Shown: piece by piece, positions 36,259 through 48,272 of the stretch
Position numbering within the stretch: the stretch's first letter is position 1
Layout: the number at the start of each line of letters is the position of its first letter
DNA from: Taiwanofungus camphoratus
Lineage: Eukaryota; Basidiomycota; Agaricomycetes; Polyporales; Taiwanofungaceae
Reading direction: 5' to 3'
DNA length: 64,000 nt
Assembly (NCBI GenBank): GCA_003999685.1
Contig: CP021226.1
Location: 434,001-498,000, forward strand
Program-made: the position numbers and the translations under genes
Notes under the pieces: generated by a model
What the model saw: only the letters and a program-made list of their open reading frames with translations
Told to the model about the DNA's origin: nothing
Databases searched by the model: none

Positions 36259-37419
36259 CGGTTCCAGCGTTACCTCTCCCTTTACATGCAATTCATCCAC
36301 GACGTGACATCTATGAATCGCGCTTATGGACACTTTCGCGCGTGCATTAAATGATTTTGTATCTTATGCTTTCTGTGTCGTTACGTATGGATAGGCTTAC
36401 ACACAGAGGTCTTTAGGTCGTAAGCTGCTATGTGTGTGGCCTTATCGATACAGCGACATCTTGCCGTCTACAGTCATACAACTGTTCGATATTAGTTATA
36501 TCGTCCGCGGGTCAACAAGGGCGGTTTTTTTGCAGTGAAGAACACGCTCACTGGCACGTCTGTCTTTAATGCCCCTTGTTGTTACCTAACAGCCTTGTAA
36601 GCCTGAGGGATTTGGCTCTTAGATAAATCAATTCGGTTCTTCGTTGTCCGCTCTTCTGTGCACCTGTTTTAAGGAATCCAAGACCTCGAGATGCGCAAGT
36701 AGGCCGACATTCGGACACGTTGGTTTGCTCGTAGGATAAAGTATAAGAATCGCATTAGACATACTCCCACCTGACATCTTAAGACCACCGCAGAGGTATG
36801 CGAATACTATGGCGTACGTCGATAACGATAATGGGAAACGTGCTTGCTGTTTGAGCTAGCCAACTCAAGCAGTGGGGATCAGCCGAAAGGGGCCCTTCTC
36901 GCTCAGCTGGATATGCTATTACTGTTTTCCATGAATTGCTACATACATTGTATATCTGGAACAATTCGAGTGATGATAAGAATGGAGGCCAGAGACCGGA
37001 ATGATCGGAATTAAAGGTCAAATTCAAAACTTATCGACAGTTTTATCATCATGGTGATGGGGTTGTACTGGGGAGTGCACTGGTACATGGCGTGCATAAT
37101 GATTGTGAAGAAGCTCTTCATGTGAGATGTAACACACAAAGATAATAGTCAACATATTCGCATACGCGAATGTACACGGAATCATTAATCAGTTATTCAG
37201 CAATCCGGACCGCCCATATATTATCATCCATGCAATGAGGTCATTGTTCAAATTGACTCTCACCGATAACAGAATACATGGGCAGTGCCGTCTGGAAAAG
37301 TGCGCTGAAGGAAACCACTAGTATGAGATGAACGACGTAGTGTAAGGAATGACCACCTGCAAAAAAGAGCCTTGCACCGAATGACTGGTGATAAACGATC
37401 GCGTTAAATGCACTGTATT
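36259..37419. other. intergenic, no gene recognised
   Basis: AT-rich flank downstream of Aurora. The minus-strand frame 37486-37241 is hydrophobic (VVHLILVVSFSALFQTALP) and could be a membrane exon belonging to the small motif ORF just upstream of it, but no splice was confirmed. Confidence 0.4.
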
Positions 37420-37554
37420 TCACCACCGACAAATAATGCCTGCAAACGAGGCCTTCTCTTCTATCTTTCTTCTCAATCTCGTCCACTGGTAGAGTCGGAG
37501 AGTGTACCGGTACATTTCGCGTGTGTATTGAGCGACTGCTTGCTTACGATTCAT
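37420..37554 (-). CDS. small ORF with YT motif, copy A
   Basis: ATG 37554 opens a short frame of 44 residues starting MNRKQAVAQYTREMYRYTLR. The segment QAVAQYTREMYRYTL matches the motif in the ORFs at 38737 and 40817. A basic, charged stretch (RLRRKIEEKAS) follows. It may be the first exon of a spliced gene: in the next frame the following sequence encodes a hydrophobic segment at 37400-37260. The family is unknown to me. Evidence for a gene is only the similarity among the copies. Confidence 0.4.
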   Translation of the reverse strand: MNRKQAVAQYTREMYRYTLRLYQWTRLRRKIEEKASFAGIICRW

Positions 37555-38545
37555 AGTGAGACTTGGAGGTGCTCTGGTTGATACATGAGACCCAGGATAG
37601 GCTGTACCCAAGACCACGGTGAATCTCAAATTGTGGGGTCAAGTATGGTATCTAACCTACTTAGATACTACCGTACGCGTCGCTGAGATATGAATTCCAA
37701 ACCCCGAGATGACGATCATCATTCGACTGACTCAAGACTTTTGTATAACTACTACTTAGTACTGATTCATTATACAAGATAATCCAGTGATGGTGGTGTG
37801 ACGGCGGTAATCGTGGGCAACTGGCAGTCAATAGACTTTTGCGCGAGACAAAGCAAGTTGAGGTAAAAGCAAATACGGTGATGGGATCCAACGAAGTCGT
37901 GCCTTAAAAATGATTTCATCTCTGTACTTATCAGCGAAATGAATTATTGCCTGCTTCCCTCTGCGCCCCTGGACGTTCAAGTTGATCAAGGTAGACGCCT
38001 CCAAATGCAATAATCTAGATCCGAGCTGTCGACCTGAGTAATTTACGGAGCAGCAAGTTAATCTGGGTCTGTATCATACGCCCTCGATGATCGCCGTTGA
38101 TCATGAAAGTCGATTGAAAGACTCGTTTCAGAGCCGCGCCGGAGTCAATCAGGTCAAGAAAAAAAGGAACAAAACAGCGCCTGGTTACACCCTGTACTGA
38201 CCATTGGCAAAATTACAAAGACGAAACGTAGAAAGTGATCTTGATGTAAATCATCTCCTATCAACGAGTCCGAGCTCATACAAATGGCAGAAATGTTCCA
38301 AAGGGAGCATAAAAGCATTACAATACTGAGGGTATTCAACGTGTCACGGATGCATGTTTTCAACATCAGAATCAGAATGACGTACCAATGAAACTGATTG
38401 CGAAGTGGTTACAACATTTCCATGTCCGTATCACGATGAAGGGGATGTCGATCGGATACCAAGATCCTCCTTGCTGCCAATAGGTCAAATTAGACTTGTG
38501 TCAAAATGAATGCCGGCCTCGCACAACCTGTACCACAGAATCGTC

Positions 38546-38737
38546 CTATTTCTCCTCTTTTTGACTCGGCCTGTTCAGCGCATCTGGCACTATGTTCGTC
38601 CTTCCCGATTTTGCTGCTCGTTCCTTAGCCTTTTTCATTGCTTCGTTCCACAACTCAAGAGTATATCCATGCATCTCTTGCGAGTAACAGGTGATTGCCT
38701 GCTTCAAATCCGCGTAATCGTAGTCTTTGGCCGACAT
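38546..38737 (-). CDS. small ORF with YT motif, copy B
   Basis: ATG 38737 to TAG 38546 encodes 63 residues. QAITCYSQEMHGYTLELW is followed by a strongly helical, charged region (NEAMKKAKERAAKSG) and a polar tail ending QKEEK. There is no signal peptide or membrane segment. The frame stays open upstream of the ATG for over 300 nt but with no other start I would prefer. This is the cleanest copy of the motif. A minus-strand frame at 38366-38154 has hydrophobic segments and might be a later exon. The function is unknown. Confidence 0.45.
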   Translation of the reverse strand: MSAKDYDYADLKQAITCYSQEMHGYTLELWNEAMKKAKERAAKSGRTNIVPDALNRPSQKEEK

Positions 38738-40577
38738 TCGGTGAAAGTGTTGGAAACGACAAAAAGCTGGGATATATGGCGACTGGTGACTATAGTGTCG
38801 TGGCCAACAAGGGGTTCGCGAAGAGCGGTATACGTGGTGGAAGCGAACGTCCACTTTGCTGTGAACTTCATTAATACTCTGTGTCTGGCCAGGCAGCTTG
38901 ACCTTGGGTTCTTTGCCGAGTTTGGCAAGTCTGGACTGACGCGTCCAGATTGATGAGACAAGCACTACGTGGTGTGATTGAGCGTTGACGAGCCACTGTG
39001 TCATCCATTCGTCATGCGATCTAGAAGCTCGACTGGAAATCCTGAAATGGGTGATTAGCTTCAACCAGCGGTTCACGAGACAATCGTATCAGTACTAGCA
39101 CATAGAATAGACACAAGCCAGCCCCTTCTCTCAGACTTGGATACTCCACCCTATGGGGGTACTCTGCCTTCGTGGGCCGCTGCATCTCGCGACTCGCCAG
39201 GCTTTGGGCATTGGCGTAATATTACTTGCGCTGGTACGGCGTTGCCCCGAAGATCATTCAAGTGGACACTGCGGGGATCGAGTCTGGGTCCGACTAGTAT
39301 CTTGGCGGAGGTGCCAGTTGCCGGCGGAGCGACAGCGGCCAGTCGCGCAATTTCGATGCCAACGTGCGTTGTGCTCTATTTGCGCTCAGGCCCGTCCCTA
39401 GGGACAGCCTCGAGCCAAACGAAGGCTACTGACTTACGAACAGGAGGAGCAAAACAAACAGTACTGAGTGAGGTGGGTGGGAGAGAAAAAGAGCCCGGGT
39501 CTGTCTGCAGACACTGCGAGCGATGCTTGCTTGTGGCCTATATAGTAAAAGTAAATAGCAAAAATGTCTTCGAACTAGGGTGAGTCCAAGCATACTGCAT
39601 GCTTGTGTCTTTTGATGGCCAAGCCAAGTCCGTCGTCGCATCGGCCCACTGCATACCTACAACCCCCTGAATAGAGTGTATCTGCAGAGACCTAGGTCAC
39701 GGCCAAAAAGGAAATTTTCTTACGTTTCCGCCACCTGATTGGCGGAAAACCGAGACCTAGGTCTGCAGATGCACTTAATGCACTGACCATATCTCAGCAG
39801 GTGTCATGTTTCCCCAGTGGCAGAGACAATGACACCTCAGTGAATTCTTGGCAGCATACACACGTTATGTGCATCATTTGTACATAATTAATTTGTGCTA
39901 TAGATCCTCATGACAGTGCGCTGTACTACTTGCTCAATGTTCTGAGTCTATAGACAGGCATCGCATGCAACTCGTGAGTCGACTCACTCTCACTTGTAAA
40001 ATCGAGTCGCCGAACTCCACTTGACTCGAGACTAGTATCTCCGCTTGCTCTGCACGGACTGCACCAGCAATCAGCAGCCGCAACGAGGGCTAGCAGCTGG
40101 TAAGCAGTATCCCCGGACCCCCGCAGTGTAGTAATTCTTTGGACGTGGCCTACTAGTATTTTTTGACGTCGTTTGTCTGTCGCGAAAGCTCTCGATACTT
40201 CAGGGCTGCTATACATAGAAATTACATAAGAGTTGTGAGAATAAATGGGAGCAGTACCTACCGTGTATACCCTTATGATAATAGTTTACCTCATTAAAAA
40301 AACAGATGGCGGCAGTGAAAATAGCACTGAATCGACCTATAAAGCTTGGAGATCACGGTGATGACAAGGACTCGGATGTCTCGTCGATCCGCAAGGACAT
40401 ACGGATATGATTCTACAAGCAAGTAACCGAGCGGAACAACCATATTTTGACAGCGTTTTGATGTTTTATAGATAAGTTGTCATAATCTTGCCTCATCACT
40501 ATTGAAACCAGAGACTGTTCAAAATAACGGAGCCATAAAACAAGCAGACTATTCACCTTCATGGGACTCCAATCCCT
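38738..40577. other. spacer among motif ORFs; one palindromic repeat
   Basis: No known gene. It holds the palindromic repeat at 39676-39774 and short frames of no recognisable content. Confidence 0.45.
39676..39774. repeat. 99-bp palindromic MITE-like repeat
   Basis: The ends are inverted: GTGTATCTGCAGA at 39676-39688 and TCTGCAGATGCAC at 39762-39774, with CCTAGGTC just inside on both sides. A hairpin with arms TTTCCGCC and GGCGGAAA lies at about 39725-39748. There is no coding capacity. No clear target-site duplication was seen. It could be a small non-autonomous DNA element or a structured RNA or regulatory site. Part of its left end recurs at 40948. Confidence 0.55.
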
Positions 40578-40817
40578 TTACGCCAGAGTTTCTTCCATTT
40601 GCTTTGCTATCACATCGTTTCGTGTTGTGAGCGTGTACCGGTGCATATCTTGGGTGTAACACAGCATTGCCTGTGATGAAAATCCTACGTGAGAATCCTC
40701 GATAACAGTACCGTCGTGTACAAGATGGAGAAATGCTTCGGCCCAACGCTGAAGAGTATACTGCTGCATATCAAGCGTATACCGCATCAAGGCCTGGGAA
40801 TTCGTTTTGGAGTGCAT
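40578..40817 (-). CDS. small ORF with two YT motifs, copy C
   Basis: ATG 40817 to TAA 40578 encodes 79 residues with the motif twice: SQALMRYTLDMQQYTLQRW near the start and SQAMLCYTQDMHRYTL about 40 residues later. The two DNA segments are also alike (tcNcaggc...gatatgca...tacacNct type), so the ORF looks like an internal duplication. There is no membrane segment or signal peptide. The second motif lacks the Trp seen after the first. The product is unknown; it may be a decayed or fused pair of genes of the same kind as copy B. Confidence 0.45.
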   Translation of the reverse strand: MHSKTNSQALMRYTLDMQQYTLQRWAEAFLHLVHDGTVIEDSHVGFSSQAMLCYTQDMHRYTLTTRNDVIAKQMEETLA

Positions 40818-40947
40818 CGAGACGGTCCACAGGATGGTTGCTCTGGGGAAGGACAGCTATGAAATAGGTATAGATCGTTCGTATTTAGGGTGAATAACTT
40901 CAGCGTCTGTTCACCTGGCCACGACAACTCCAATCTGGTCCGTGCAC

Positions 40948-40973
40948 AATAGAATGTATTTGCGGAGACCTAG
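40948..40973. repeat. second copy of the MITE-like left end
   Basis: Twenty-six bases from AATAGA to GACCTAG match 39670-39695, the left end of the palindromic repeat plus 6 flanking bases, with three differences, all transitions. No right end was found nearby. Confidence 0.5.
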
Positions 40974-41472
40974 CCTCAACCATGATATGGCCTCAGTAGC
41001 GTGGCTGCCCTCTTGACCTCGGCTTGAGCGGACTTTCAGCTGGTTCGATTGCCCATTTCTGCTCACAAATGCCCATCGGACTTCAATGTCATTGGGTACC
41101 TCTGTTTGGGATCCGCAGCATGTTATAGGCGTGGTGTACAAAATACCACATTCATATCGCCGCTGCATAACCTCGTAACTCATATGCCGTGGCGTAGACC
41201 CTGCATGGACCGGGGTATGGTGTGAATCCCACAGAGCAGGGCATGTAACGGCGCTCGCAAGTAGCAGCATCCCTTACATTTCACGTCTCTGTTCAGTACA
41301 GTGTTCCAGGTAAATGAGCGATGTTTATGATATTCATAAGTAGCAATGATTTCCTGCCCGTCACATGGCTTTAGACAGTAAACATACTCTGGCATTCAAG
41401 CGAGGCATATTACCATTGCCAAACCAATTTAAAGGTCCATCAAACAAACTGTAAATAAACACGTACGCTCCT

Positions 41473-42655
41473 TCATGAGGGGCAAATGAACAGAAGCGCG
41501 GCCCGACATTGGAAATGACGCGTCTGGTATACGGGTACATCATTCATGATGCTTATTACGACAGAATCTGTACATGATTTAACATAAGATCGGTATACCT
41601 GTGGAATATCGGGTAACAGTAAGAGACGTACTGCCAGAAGGACAACGATGACCACGACAGCGAGTATCAATATCAGGCATAGAGCGCGCCGACCAGCTTT
41701 CCGCTGGTATTCGTGTGCAGTGTTCAGCTCTTCCGCAGCGCCGGCAGTATCAACCGCAATTGAAGATACGTTCGACTCGATGTTATCTACGTTGTATCCC
41801 AGAGGTGTGAGTGACAAAGGGAAGTAAGGAGAGAAGATGACAGACCAAGCATCCCCCCCTGCTCTTGTACGAGTGTCCCGAGGTCGCGGAAAATCTCCGA
41901 GAGCTCGTGGATGCCTGTCTCAATCTCGCGGATTTCAGCTTCGCGCTCTTGTATGATGGACTCTTGGAACGCCAACTCCTGTGGCGATAACTGCGTCTGC
42001 AGGATTTGAGCTTGTCGTTGGGAGGGCGTTGGACTGACGGGACGTTCTGCTCTGCAGATGACAGCGTCAGTACGCCACAACGTCATAACAAGCACCACTC
42101 ACGGCGATGATTCTTCCTCTACAGCAATTTTCACTCCCTGTACCACTGTTCGCTGTCTCTCTGCGCTTACCTGCTGTGCGCGCTGGAAGGCGACGAGAGA
42201 CAATTGGAAATCATGCGACGTCTTCTGCAAGGACGTCTTGTGCCGTGGCTTGTTGATGAGAGTTAATTTAGGATATAAACATGCAAGCAAGGCATAGACA
42301 TACAAGAGGAGCCTGCAAGGCTGCTAGCTTCTTGAGGTCATCAGACCCACGCTTCGCCATGGTGCGTGTCGCCTCCGTTAAGTCATGCCTACATGCGAAT
42401 ACATTAGTGCAGCTCACGAATACTGGATGGTATAATAACTTACAGTGACTTCCTCAGTGTCGCCGAATCCCGACTTGTTCCCAGCTGGTCTACCAGCTTT
42501 AATATTCCCTGGACATTCGAGTTGATCTTGAACACTTGAAGCGAAAGCGACGACTGCAAGTTCAGAAACGCAGCTTCTTCCTGAGAGTGCGGTAATCCGT
42601 TGTTGGGAGAATATGGGCGCTGAGCAAGGCCTGTTTCGATGTCTTGGAAGCTCAT
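41473..42655 (-). CDS. Qa-SNARE, Pep12/syntaxin-7 type
   Basis: A tail-anchored t-SNARE for fusion with endosome or vacuole. It starts MSFQDIETG at 42655. The N-terminal Habc bundle runs FLNLQSSLSLQVFKINSNVQ, then HDLTEATRTMAKRGSDDLKK, then FQLSLVAFQRAQQVSAERQR. The SNARE helix ESIIQEREAEIREIE, EIFRDLGTLVQEQGGMLDNI holds the zero-layer Gln. The hydrophobic anchor is ALCLILILAVVVIVVLLAV. Introns lie near 42445, 42295, 42110 and 41850. The extreme C-terminus is unclear: the frame reads on about 50 residues past the anchor to a stop at 41473, longer than the usual near-terminal anchor, so another splice or an earlier end is possible. Confidence 0.88.
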
Positions 42656-42934
42656 GTTCGAGGTCGAGTGAATGGAGCTTGGGAGTCTCGGGACCCGCAA
42701 TTACGCTGAGGCAACCGCTATCGCGAGTCACGTGATGTCCTACCCGATTCATGCGAGCACCGCGCCAGAGATCTCTTAAGTCTACCTCAGCGGCTCTACC
42801 TCTTTACTTTGTGCCGCTGACTGCGCTCTAAGACTGACTGATTGATCATTCAGGCTCACTAAGGGTATCTATGTCCTAGCTGGCACGAAACTACGCGCTC
42901 CTTTATTCTGTACTTTTCCACCTAGACACCAGCC
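42656..42934. promoter_or_regulatory. shared divergent promoter region, SNARE/Cdc15-like kinase
   Basis: 279 bp separate the two start codons on opposite strands. No specific site was identified. Confidence 0.5.
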
Positions 42935-45900
42935 ATGACTTCTCCAGGCAAAGTATCCTTTAATTCAGGTTCCAACAAGCTGCTCAAGGCCTATGTTCGT
43001 GTTCTGACATTCAGCGGAGATATTATGTGTAGTGACATTGCAACCCTTGTAGCAACTTGGAGATTCCCTCGGGAAGGGCGCGTTTGGACAGGTCTATCGT
43101 AGGTCCCATGCGCGGGCTGTATGACTACAAGACCTCTTATATTTGCCTTTCCAGGCGCTCTCAATTGGGCAACAGGGGAGACAGTAGCAATTAAAGAGAT
43201 ACAGCTAAGCAATATACCCAAGAGTGAAATCGGGCAGATCATGGCGAGTGTCCAGCATTCCACTGACGTTCTTGTGTTCGCTGACTGTTCCATGTACCAT
43301 AGTCCGAAATTGACCTACTCAAGAATCTCAATGTACGTTGCATTATCTCGTTGCACGTGATGAAAGGGATGCTCATAATCACACTACAGCACCCCAATAT
43401 TGTCAAATACAAGGGTTTCGAGAAGACTCCAGAATACTTGTACATTATATTAGAGTGAGTGGCGAGAGTTACATACATCTTCTTTTCGGTTCTATTCGCA
43501 CCTCGCAGGTTCTGTGAAAATGGCTCTTTGCACAACATATGCAAGCGTTTTGGAAAATTTCCCGAGACGCTTGTTGGCGTATACATCTCACAAGTTCTTG
43601 AAGGACTTGTGTATCTGCACGACCAGGGTGTGATTCATCGTGACATCAAGGGCGCAAATATCCTCACCAATAAGGACGGATGTGTCAAATTGGCGGATTT
43701 TGGCGTTGCAAGCCGGCAAACAGCGGGAGCAGCTCGCGATGATGCTGTAGTTGGAAGCCCATACTGGAGTACGAGACATATTTGTTGTATTTGTTGGTGG
43801 TTCGTGTAACTGACACTGAAATTATCAGTGGCACCTGAGGTGATCGAGCAATCAGGGGCGACGACTGCTTCTGATATCTGGTCGGTGGCTCTAGGTGAAT
43901 GCTTCTCAGCGCGACCTTTTCTAATTGTACCACTCTATACTTGTTTCAGGAGCGTAGGCTGTACCGTGATTGAACTTCTCGAGGGAAAGCCCCCATACCA
44001 CTTTCTCGATCCCATGCCCGCTCTTTTTCGCATCGTTCAAGACGACTGTCCACCAATACCAGACGGCGCTTCGCCTATAGTGAAAGACTTCCTGTACCAT
44101 TGTTTTCAAAAGGACTGTAATCTTCGCATATCTGCCAAGAAATTGCTTAGGCATCCGTGGATGTTAGCAGCGAGGCGGCAGATGACAAGTAACCAGGATG
44201 ACCAAGGAAGCGAGGGGAAGAAAGGCGGCGCTTCGGAGAGAAGACCCCTAAGCAACTATAATTACGATAAGGCGGTCTTGAAGGTACAAGAATGGAACGA
44301 AGCGTTGAAGTGTAAGTCCACTCTGCAGTAAATGATTGTCAAAGAGCCTCAATGATTTCGAAATTAGCGCCTTCACGACCTTCTAAGAATCCGGAGCGTC
44401 GTCATCCCTCTGATGCTCGTTCGCAGTCTCCCACAAGTCCCACTGCGCGCTTGCCGACATCTATACAACCCATGGTCCCCCAGCAGCCACCCTCTATCAT
44501 GATAACCAGAAAGTCAGGCCCTTTACCCAACGGCAAAGGCCCGACACTTGTGCCTCCCTTGAGCCATATACGCGAGACGTTGCCGATGCCTTTCATATTG
44601 CAGCCTCCAGAGGAACAGACAGATAATTGGGATGATGATTTCGAGGAAGGTATATCCCTGACAAAGATACATGGTATGCATGATAGGTTTAACCACTCTG
44701 TATAATGCATTGATGTTCTAACTCTATCAGCCTTGGAAAAGACATCTCTTGAAGACGAGAAGGTCGAAGCTGATGACAATGCTCAAACCATCCGCCCGAC
44801 CCGTAGTCCACAAGGCCCTGGTGTCAATATATCACTTCCCCTCGTATCACCTCCCGCGCCTGAAGCTACGCCTGTCATCGAAGATTACTCAGACCTCGTG
44901 ATTGGTGAAGATGACGAGAAGCTCCAGGAGAAAATGGCAGACTTTAAAGTGCGTGACTGAGGCCTTATGTCTTCTCAGCGAGATTTTCACTATTATGCAT
45001 AGATACGAAACTCTTTCCGCCGTGGCCTTTTCCATCCTGATGATATCAAGACGGTTGGGCTCGGACCTCCGTCGCCTGGACCATTGACTGCACCATTGCC
45101 TAGTCTTGCACATAGGCGTTCTCGTCCTTCACTTAGTCCTGTCATCTCCGGATCCGGGCTTCCGAGTGGATCTTCGGGAGGACGATCGCATACACGCTCA
45201 TCTTCAGCTATCGGGGCAGATAGTAGGTCATTCGGGCGTGCAGATTCAAGGCGATTCCCCAGCCAGCCTGAATTTGGTAAATATGCGGAGGATGACGATG
45301 AGGATTATGATGATGTATTCGGGAAGGCTAACGGTACATGTAAGTTCTTCAGTACTAGACAGATCATGAACAGATGTCGACATGTTGCAGCATCCCATCC
45401 CATCCAGACGTTACAGCTGAACACTCGTCTATCCAACAAATCTTGGGTAATTATTCTTACCATTTGATTTCGCAATGACCGTGACGTTGGTACATAGCTA
45501 GGTGATGGCGACGATGATGAAGATCCTTTCGCTGAGGTGGGAATTCTGATCCTTTCTTACGATACTGAGTTCAAATAGTTGTATATAGATTGATGAAGGC
45601 TTCGCGGAAGAGGATTTGGAGTCTAATCTCCAACGTGACAAATACGCGCGGCTGAGTAGTACCGTCACGCAGCTTATAGATGAGCTCACGCCCTCGGCCC
45701 CCGACTTTCAGTTACGAGATGCTTGCGATCAGCTTGTATGTTGCAATGTATCCATCAATAAAATGCGACACTATGCTGACAGATCTCTGACAGCTCAATA
45801 TCGTAATTGATACTCCAGAAATGCAATTGCAGCTTGTCTCCGCTCATGGGATGTTGGCAATCCTCGAAGTCTTGGAAGGCAGGTCATCTAGGGATGTTAC

Positions 45901-47887
45901 ATTGAAACTCTTGCAGATCGTTAATGCAGTATGTATCCTCCATTATTCACATCTCATTATGCCTGAAATCTCTCAATCAGCTTGTGACCACCGACATGGG
46001 GTTCCTAGAAAGTTTTTGCTTAATTGGGTCAGTTTGATATGTTTTTTGTGGACAGTGTTATCTAACATTTTCATTGAAGCGGTATCCCAGTAATAATGGG
46101 TAAGTTACAACGACACGGATTGGTATCGGAGTCTGACTCGTCCTACAGGTTTTACGTCGAAGAAGTATCCATCTGAATGCCGTCTGGAGGCTTCAAACTT
46201 CATCCGTCTATTATGTCATTCATCTGTGCTCACATTGCAGATGTTCATTGCGTAAGTTCGTCGTTCATTCTAATGCTTCCTGCCCCCTTCAATGCTGGAA
46301 GATCGTGTCTATAGATGTCGGGGCTTGAAAGTCCTTGTCGATTTACTAGACGAAGATTTTAGCGAACAAACGGACCTTGTCATTCATGCGCTCAACGGGA
46401 TCTGTAGTGTCTTCGAGTTGCAAAGTCCCACGACGAAGAATGACTTCTGTCGGATGTTTATCCGCGAAGGACTGCTCGATCCATTGTCATCAGCCTTGCT
46501 TAATGTAATGACCAGTGGAAGCGAAGTTGCTGCAGATATGAACCGCAAGATTATACAGATATTACTTGTATTCTGTCAGGTTTCGCAATCAGACATTCAT
46601 GTGCGAAACGCGTTGGGTACTCGGAAGGTCGTTCGACGTAAGATGAATAGTTCTATAGAACTGAATTCAGACTGATAATTTCTCTTGCAGGTCTTCTCAG
46701 AGCATGCGAGCTCTTGGAACCACAGTACTTGGTTCACATGCTAAAAGCAGTCAAGCACTTGTCGATGAATGCCACACTCCTTGAAGTCTTGCAGAATGCC
46801 AATGCAATCGAAATCCTCGTCAAGATTCTGGATGAACAAAGCTCGGGTCCATTTGGGACAGTACGTCCATCGTTCGGTTCCGCAAATTCGACGTTTTTAT
46901 TTTTTATCGATCGTAGGAAATATCGAACCACATCTTCCAAACTTGCTACAATATGTGTCGTCTGAACAAAATCAGACAGGAGGAAGCAGCCCAGGCGGGC
47001 ATTATTCCCAGTTTGAAACGAGTCATCGAGTCGAGTTCACCGCTGAAGCAATTTGCGCTGCCAATTCTCTGCGATCTTGCAAGTGCTGGGAAGAGCTGCC
47101 GAACGCTGTTGTGGCAATATGATGGTCTGACAATGTACTTGAAACTGCTGGATGACCCATACTTCCAAGTTAGTGCCTTAGAATCCATCTTATCATGGTA
47201 AGTTCTGTGGGACTGCTTTTAGCCATTGTTTTTGTACAGAATTTATGTGATAGGCTGCAAGAGGAAACGTCAAGGATTGAAGACCAGCTCGTGAAACCAG
47301 AGGCACTGGAAGCACTTCTACGATGTTTTGTCTCTGCCAAATCAAATTCCTTCGAGAACTTACTTGATCCGTTCCTCAAGATCTGTCGCATTTCCACATC
47401 AGTAACAATAGGCGTCGCCAAGTCCCAATTTTTCAAGCGTATTATCGATAAGTTGGGCCACAGCAAGGCCGTAGTGCGGCTCAATTTGCTCCGTATATTG
47501 CGCACCATATGCGATGCTCATCCGAACCGTGCAATGCTCGTGGAGCGATACGGCATCTATGACATTGTGTACAAGCTCAGCAAGGAAGACGGAGCGGTCC
47601 TCGTGCGCGAGCTAGCCAGAGAGATCGTACCTGCCTTGGCTCCCGCACTCAAGCCCATCTCGAGCAAGTCTGGACGAGGTGCGGAGACGCCTAAAGGAAG
47701 CAAGAGTGCCCTCGCACCTAAGAGGATGAGGCGTACTGCCTCAGAATCTCAGGCACAAGCAGGCAGTCCGGCGAGCCTAACTAGCAACGACGTCCGCGCA
47801 CATACGCGAAGAGCTGCAGCGGCAGGTAGGTCTTCATCAAGACTCAAGTTGAACGACATTCCGTGGCAGGCTGGCGAGCGGCAGTAG
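42935..47887 (+). CDS. Cdc15/SepH-type septation kinase
   Basis: A STE-group kinase of the septation initiation/mitotic exit pathway (S. pombe Cdc7, Aspergillus SepH, yeast Cdc15), acting at the spindle pole body. Exons 42935-42994, 43053-43098, 43155-43243, 43303-43332 and so on join in frame. [17 protein letters not shown] is the P-loop, VAIKEIQL the Lys, [12 protein letters not shown] the catalytic loop, [14 protein letters not shown] the activation segment, and VGSPYWMAPEVIEQ follows. A Ser/Pro-rich linker with acidic patches ([13 protein letters not shown]) spans about 44350-45600. The C-terminal half is armadillo-like helical repeats ([46 protein letters not shown]), and the tail is basic. 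About 1,300 residues are estimated. Intron 3 (43244-43302) starts GCGAGT. Confidence 0.93.
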
Positions 47888-48272
47888 GTGTAGATACGTT
47901 ATTGTACAGTAATGTTCATCTGGGTTTCCACGGTAGCTTTCTCATTCCTTTGTTTCCCTCCAATATCGCAATACTTCATTCATTACGCATCGCATACTAT
48001 CATCTACAGAATCCATGCATCCAGGTAACACATTACTTACAATTTGTCATAATTATTGAAATGCACTGGAACACATCTTGAAAACTTAGGTAGAGAATCC
48101 CCGGTGTGGATGATGGTCTGCACATGGCGAACAAAAGACATAGTCGTTGGACCACCATGCTATCTATTCCATTAAACAACGAGCGACATAACTTATATTC
48201 AACGACGACAAGACTAGCAACGAGGTTTTCGTAAGCCTTGATGGTGATACATTGAATTAGACCAACTCACCA
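47888..48272. other. convergent intergenic spacer
   Basis: Lies between the 3' ends of the kinase and uL5m genes. AT-rich, with no gene seen. Confidence 0.5.

Noticed and set aside
38738-39076. Long upstream extension of the 38737 ORF (frame open to 39076)
   Set aside because: No suitable ATG at its start, and the text upstream of 38737 has no helical or repeated character like the motif part.
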